Source: Streptantibioticus rubrisoli (GTDB lineage Bacteria > Actinomycetota > Actinomycetes > Streptomycetales > Streptomycetaceae). Taken from it: a stretch of 64,000 bases of DNA. Where the stretch lies: the NCBI RefSeq assembly GCF_024436055.1, contig NZ_JANFNH010000033.1:1-64000 (forward strand). Reading direction: 5' to 3'. How positions within the stretch are numbered: position 1 is the stretch's first letter; every line of letters starts with the position of its first letter. The position numbers and the translations under genes were made by a program. This document shows positions 60,269 to 64,000 of the stretch, piece by piece. The notes beneath the pieces are model-generated. The model ran no database searches. It had not been told where the DNA came from and worked only from the letters and a program-made list of their open reading frames with translations.

Positions 60269-61708
60269 TCACCTGACCGGTGGGGCCTGGCACTCGCTCG
60301 ACCGCGTCGCGGCGTGCTCGACGGTCCGGTCCTGGGAGCGGCAGACCACCGCGTACACCGCGGACGTGACGGCCAGTCCGACCAGCCAGGCGATGTCGGT
60401 TCCGGCGAGTCGGTGGGCCAGCGGTCCGATGTACGAGCCGCCTCCGAGGTCGGGCAGCACCATGAAGGGGACCTCGGCGGCGATGCCGACGCCGTAGGCG
60501 GTCAGACCACGCCACGCCCACACGCGGTAGACGCCGTCGGGGCGGAACAGGTCGGCGACCGAGTAGTGGCCTCGGCGTACGAAGAAGAAGTCGACGAGGT
60601 TGGTCGCGGTCCACGGCACCAGCAGGTAGAGCATCAGCGTCAGCGCGGTGAACACGGTCGTCACCGCGTTCTGCGAGACCGCCGAGCCGATGACGTACCA
60701 GAGGACCGCCAGCGCGAGGACGGTCATCGCCCGCGTCGTCGGGTTGGGGGCGATCTTGCGCACGGAGTCGACACCGGTCAGGACGGTGAGCATGCCGCCG
60801 TAGGCGTTCATGCCCATGGTGGCGACCAGGCTGAGCACGGAGAACACCGCTGTCGCCGTGCCGAGGCCCGGCATGATGTGCTCGCCGGCTTGGCGAAGCC
60901 CCACCAGCCCGTCACTGGCCCCCAGCCGGGTCGCCAGCCAGCCGCCGAGCGCGATGAGCCATATCGCGGAACCGGCCGCGCCGCAGAAGACCGCGGCGAT
61001 CAGCGACCGCGCGGATGTGGTACGCGGCAGATAGCGGGAGTAGTCGGACACGTACGGCGCGTAGGTGATGTTGTACGCCGCCGCGGCGGAGAACTGGGCG
61101 AAGAAGGCTGCCCAGCCGAAGGCATGGTGCTGTTGGCCCGTCAGGTGACCGGCGGCCTGACCGGTCAGAACCCCGACCGTCAGGATCAGCATCAGCGGCA
61201 GGGAGACGTACAGCAGCCACCGAAAGACGCGGTGCAACCAGTCGTGGCCGTACACGGCGAGCAGGGCCGCCAGCACCGCGCAGCCGATCGCGACCGCCGT
61301 CGGATCCCAGCCGAACACCCCGTGCAGCCCCTGGGAGACCAGCACCTGGTCGGCGACGTTGAAGCCGAGATACGTGAACAGGGTGGCGACCAGTACGGCG
61401 ATCACCCCGCGATATCCGAACTGCGCCCGGGACTGGATCATCTGCGGTAGGCCCAGCACCGGCCCCTGCGAGGCGTGAAAGGCCATGAACAGGGTGCCAA
61501 CCACGATCCCCAGCACACCGGCCAGGATCGTCGGTGCCAGCGGCAGCCCGAGCGAGGGACCCACGAAGCCGACGGCGACCGTGAAGTACTGGAAGTTCCC
61601 CAGGAACCACAACGCGCCCTGATGCCAGACCCTGCCGTGCCGCTCCTCGTCCGGCACCCAGTCGATGGATCTGCTCTCGATGGCCATGGAGCCGCGTACG
61701 TCCCCCAT
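60269..61708 (-). CDS. NCS1-family cytosine/purine/allantoin-type permease
   Basis: 479 residues with ~12 hydrophobic helices. NCS1 landmarks are WVPDEERHGRVWHQGALWFLGN at the N-terminus, GLPQMIQSRAQFGYRG in helix 3, YNITYAPYVSDYSRYLPR in the middle and TATNLVDFFFVRRGHYSV late. It is an H+ or Na+ symporter for a nucleobase, hydantoin or related compound; the exact substrate is unknown. ATG 61708 follows GGAGG at 5 nt. The ~290 nt upstream contain no gene. Confidence 0.88.
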   Translation of the reverse strand: MGDVRGSMAIESRSIDWVPDEERHGRVWHQGALWFLGNFQYFTVAVGFVGPSLGLPLAPTILAGVLGIVVGTLFMAFHASQGPVLGLPQMIQSRAQFGYRGVIAVLVATLFTYLGFNVADQVLVSQGLHGVFGWDPTAVAIGCAVLAALLAVYGHDWLHRVFRWLLYVSLPLMLILTVGVLTGQAAGHLTGQQHHAFGWAAFFAQFSAAAAYNITYAPYVSDYSRYLPRTTSARSLIAAVFCGAAGSAIWLIALGGWLATRLGASDGLVGLRQAGEHIMPGLGTATAVFSVLSLVATMGMNAYGGMLTVLTGVDSVRKIAPNPTTRAMTVLALAVLWYVIGSAVSQNAVTTVFTALTLMLYLLVPWTATNLVDFFFVRRGHYSVADLFRPDGVYRVWAWRGLTAYGVGIAAEVPFMVLPDLGGGSYIGPLAHRLAGTDIAWLVGLAVTSAVYAVVCRSQDRTVEHAATRSSECQAPPVR

Positions 61709-61996
61709 GGGGTCCTCCGTTCCTCAGCCGGTGCTACCGGTCGGACGTGGTGGCCAGTGACCGTACAGATCCGGAAGGGGCCGCGAAAGCAGATGCTTCC
61801 TACAGGCCGGTCGCCTCTTGTGTATGAAGTGCACAGCGCTGACTGCCTGCTTCGGCGCCTGTTCCCCGGGCGACCAGCGAGGCGCTGTTCGCCGGCAGCA
61901 CCGGCTGATCGGTTGGGAGACGCCCAGGTGCCTTCGCCGGCCCGCTGATCCGCCGGCGGCCCACCGCCGCCCGCCCGGCCGCCGATCACCGGGCCG

Positions 61997-62360
61997 TCAC
62001 GGTCGGCCGCCGTCGTCTGCCGACTGGCGGTCCATGGCCGCGGCCCAGTGGTCGGCCCAGCGGGCGAGGGGGCGGAGGGCCTGGTATGCCTGTTCGCCAA
62101 GCGGGGTGAGTGTGTAGCGGTTGTCGGGGAGTTGGTGCACGAGGCGGGCGTCTTGTAGTTCGGTGAGCCGGTCGAAGAAGACCAGCTTCGGCTTGCGCCC
62201 GGCACCTTCTGCCCGCTTGCGCTCTCCGCCACGCGCGGCCCTCAGCGCGGACTGCCGGGCCGCTTCCCACGGTCCGGCGAGCTCGGAGAACAACTCGCCG
62301 AAGTGTGCACGAGAGACACCCGGCAGGGCAGGATGGGCACAGGCCGTACGGGCTCAGGTC
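61997..62360 (-). pseudogene. Chimeric remnant: IS5-like transposase head fused to HxlR-type regulator tail
   Basis: The minus-strand frame reads LPGVSRAHFGELFSELAGPW and RGGERKRAEGAGRKPKLVF, typical of the N-terminal region of IS5-group transposases. It then switches without a stop to TELQDARLVHQLPDNRYTLT and LGEQAYQALRPLARWADHW, the wing and dimer helix of a HxlR-family winged-helix regulator, ending at 61997. Neither protein is complete: the DDE domain and the HxlR recognition helix are missing. A TTG start at 62293 is unlikely to be functional. Confidence 0.65.
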
Positions 62361-62448
62361 AGCTTCACAACTCACCCAACCCGTGCGGCCCACCTCATGT
62401 CACGGCCGACCAGGACGACCACTGAGTCCCCCGAGACCGTAAGGGAGC

Positions 62449-62793
62449 TCAGCCCTCCGCGGCAGCGAACTTCTCGGCGAGCTCGCGATGCCGGTCTGCG
62501 GCCTGCTTCGCCTGTGCAGGGCTGATGGTCGATCCCGGCGCGCTGCCCAAGCGTTCGGCTAGCTCCGCGAAGCGCAGGTGCTCGCGCCGGGCGTGCTCCC
62601 GGCAGGCGAGGCATGTGACTTTGTCCGGCCGGGGCGAGGTCATCGCATATGGCACCCGCAGCCCGCATCCAGTAGTGACGAGGCTCGGCAGGTCACCCGC
62701 CAGACCGAACGCGGACGCCACCACATTGCGCACGGCGGCATCGCCGTGAACCACCTTCAACTCAACATGGATGTGCGGATCGTTCCCGTCCAT
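62449..62793 (-). CDS. Small protein of unknown function
   Basis: 114 residues from ATG 62793 (GAGGAG 5 nt upstream). The N-terminal half is beta-like (HIHVELKVVHGDAAVRNVV). A CLAC pair (VTCLACREHARREHLR) and another Cys (TTGCGLRV) might bind metal, and the C-terminus is helical and charged (AKQAADRHRELAEKFAAAEG). No family recognised. It may belong to the adjacent mobile remnant. Confidence 0.55.
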   Translation of the reverse strand: MDGNDPHIHVELKVVHGDAAVRNVVASAFGLAGDLPSLVTTGCGLRVPYAMTSPRPDKVTCLACREHARREHLRFAELAERLGSAPGSTISPAQAKQAADRHRELAEKFAAAEG

Positions 62794-63087
62794 GCGTGCT
62801 CCTCGCCCGGCGACCCAGCTGACCGGGAGTGCTCCCGGCCAGCCGCGGAGTGCAGGATGAGTCTCCCATGTCACGGCTCGGCAAGACGGCCGCTAATTCC
62901 CCCGAGGCCATTAGCGAGCCAGCCGTGTGCGGCTGGGGCATGGGTATCGGTGGAGTCGGTCGTCGGGGTCCTTTCCGGGTGATGGAGGCGAGTTGGTGGG
63001 CTAATTGCCCTCGCAGAGCGCTCGGGTGGGGGCGTGCACCCGGGCGGCGATCAGACCGGTCAGGTGGCGGCCAGCGCGGCGGCGTGC

Positions 63088-63363
63088 ATGAAAGCGCAGG
63101 CGGAGCGATCCGGGGATCGTATGCGGGCGGCGGCAGCCCAACGCCGCGAGATGGTCCAGTCCCTCATCCAACACGCCCGTGACTTGGCCGCCCGGCATGG
63201 TGTCCGGTTCAGTGACGACGTCGAGCGCCAGGTCATCGCGTCACTGGACGCCACTCTTGCTGACCCGCAGGCCGCCGCCCGATTCGAGGACGGTTGTCTG
63301 ACCGAGGCCCTGTGCCCCCTAACGTTCATCGGCGGAGGCGGACGCGGCAGGTCAAATGCCTAA
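63088..63363 (+). CDS. Short helical protein of unknown function next to the integrase remnant
   Basis: 91 residues from ATG 63088; an in-frame ATG at 63034 gives 109. Mostly helical (MRAAAAQRREMVQSLIQHAR, DDVERQVIASLDATLADPQ), with a tail (CPLTFIGGGGRGRSNA) that looks unrelated, so the natural 3' end may be lost. Small helical ORFs of this type often precede phage or ICE integrases. Function unknown. Confidence 0.4.
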   Translation: MKAQAERSGDRMRAAAAQRREMVQSLIQHARDLAARHGVRFSDDVERQVIASLDATLADPQAAARFEDGCLTEALCPLTFIGGGGRGRSNA

Positions 63364-63398
63364 GCGAATGGAACGGAACCCGAGTAGGGAACGAAAAG

Positions 63399-64000
63399 GT
63401 GGAATTCTACGCGAACCAACTGATCGGTCGAAGGCGAAAGAGAAAGAAGAACGACAACACGACTGACACCTACGAAACCCATTTTCGGGCCCACATACTT
63501 CCATTTGCGGGAACACGAGTGACCAAGACCCTTAAGCGTCGGGACACCATGGATCTGGTGGATCATCTGCTCGAAAAGCCGGGTCAAGGCCAGCAAGGCG
63601 GCGTTGCCCGTGGACCGCTTCCTGATCGAGCGCCTGGCCGAACATGTCGCCGGGTTCTCCCAGCTAGCCCCGGTGCGCCCGCGGACCGTGCAGAAACGCA
63701 AGGCCCGCGGTTATGTGCCGCCGCCGAACGAGGGCCTGGTCGTGACCAACCGGTTGGGCCGTCCGGTTCAGCGCGGTGAGTTCAATTCCAAGTGGCGTGC
63801 AGCGGTGAAGCTTGCCGGGCTGCCGGAGAGGACCCGGTTTCATGATTTCAAGCACTTCTACACGTCCCGGCTCGGCGCGTCTGGCCACCACGACCCGAAG
63901 ACCGTGCAGGCACTCTCCCAGCACGCCGAGTTCTCCGAGACGTGGGACACCTACGCGCACCCTCCGGTCGCGGTGGAAGGCGTGAAGGTGACCGCGTTCA
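63399..64000 (+). pseudogene. Internally deleted tyrosine site-specific integrase, continues off the window
   Basis: The head frame gives VEFYANQLIGRRRKRKKNDN, TYETHFRAHILPFAGTRVTK and DTMDLVDHLLEKPG, a SAM-like core-binding domain. At ~63583 homology jumps to the catalytic domain in another frame: KASKAALPVDRFLIERLAEH, FHDFKHFYTSRLGASGHHDP, VQALSQHAEFSETWDTYAHP (nucleophile Tyr). About 100 residues with the first catalytic Arg are missing. No tRNA gene or att repeat is visible nearby. Leftover of an integrated element. Confidence 0.72.

Noticed and set aside
62800-64000. tRNA gene or attachment site beside the integrase
   Set aside because: No cloverleaf-like sequence or CCA-type acceptor end could be recognised in this part of the window.

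Overview
The window looks like chromosomal DNA from a Streptomyces or close relative. GC is very high with strong third-position bias. Several genes start on or just after a TANNNT -10 box (leaderless mRNAs), there are canonical Streptomyces-type Zur boxes, rare TTA (bldA-type) codons are clustered in one secondary-metabolism locus, and the homologues recognised are typical actinobacterial ones (F420 reductase, HelR/HelD, DrrAB, HadA-like dehydratase).

Positions 1-24.6 kb are mostly housekeeping and conserved accessory genes. They comprise an EEP-family membrane protein (cut by the window edge), a TetR/MFS efflux pair with a perfect operator palindrome, panB, an ECF sigma/anti-sigma pair, a DrrAB-type ABC exporter, an M50 protease, an F420:NADPH reductase, leaderless map, a lipoprotein, a PrimPol-like protein, heme oxygenase, dimethylargininase, a phytoene-desaturase-like oxidoreductase, an Rsm22-type methyltransferase, a Zur-controlled zinc ABC importer with two permeases, a serine hydrolase/Bcr-type MFS pair and a pterin dehydratase. 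Three copies of a ~115 bp dispersed repeat lie here, each just 3' of a gene and in its orientation.

24.6-31.7 kb is variable. It holds a collapsed SDR gene, a 54-codon ORF, a convergent hairpin, a two-gene NACHT NTPase system whose large protein ends in about eleven 33-residue HEAT-like repeats, and a 911-residue secreted protein with two B-lectin domains.

31.8-50.3 kb is the most distinctive part. A HadA-like dehydratase, a 3'-truncated HadB remnant, a leaderless thyA and folA read rightward and converge on a ~16 kb leftward biosynthetic cluster. The cluster runs: B12-binding radical SAM protein, FAD monooxygenase/OYE fusion of the anthraniloyl/salicylyl-CoA type, ANL ligase, DHA2 exporter, hotdog thioesterase, carrier protein, benzoate-CoA-ligase-like enzyme, two ketosynthase + non-catalytic KS-like pairs, a second ACP, a wrecked LLM oxidoreductase, a FabI-type reductase, a collapsed ACP, FabG and another thioesterase. 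Carrier protein to second KS-like gene are linked by five successive 4-nt start/stop overlaps. TTA codons occur in at least five genes. I infer an aryl-CoA-primed, type II (dissociated) reduced polyketide/fatty acyl product under bldA control; the structure cannot be read from the sequence. thyA-folA beside it raises the untested idea of antifolate self-resistance.

50.4-64 kb is an accessory region rich in gene remains: a broken ParA and its truncated neighbour, a frameshifted unknown gene, a Tn3 transposase tail, an IS5-like/HxlR chimera and an internally deleted tyrosine integrase. Intact genes among them are a HelR-type RNA polymerase recycling ATPase, a GT1 glycosyltransferase, a DUF4239-like membrane protein, a proline-rich surface protein, an NCS1 permease and small unknowns. 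Several broken genes here and in the cluster keep only a head and a tail, a recurring internal-deletion pattern.
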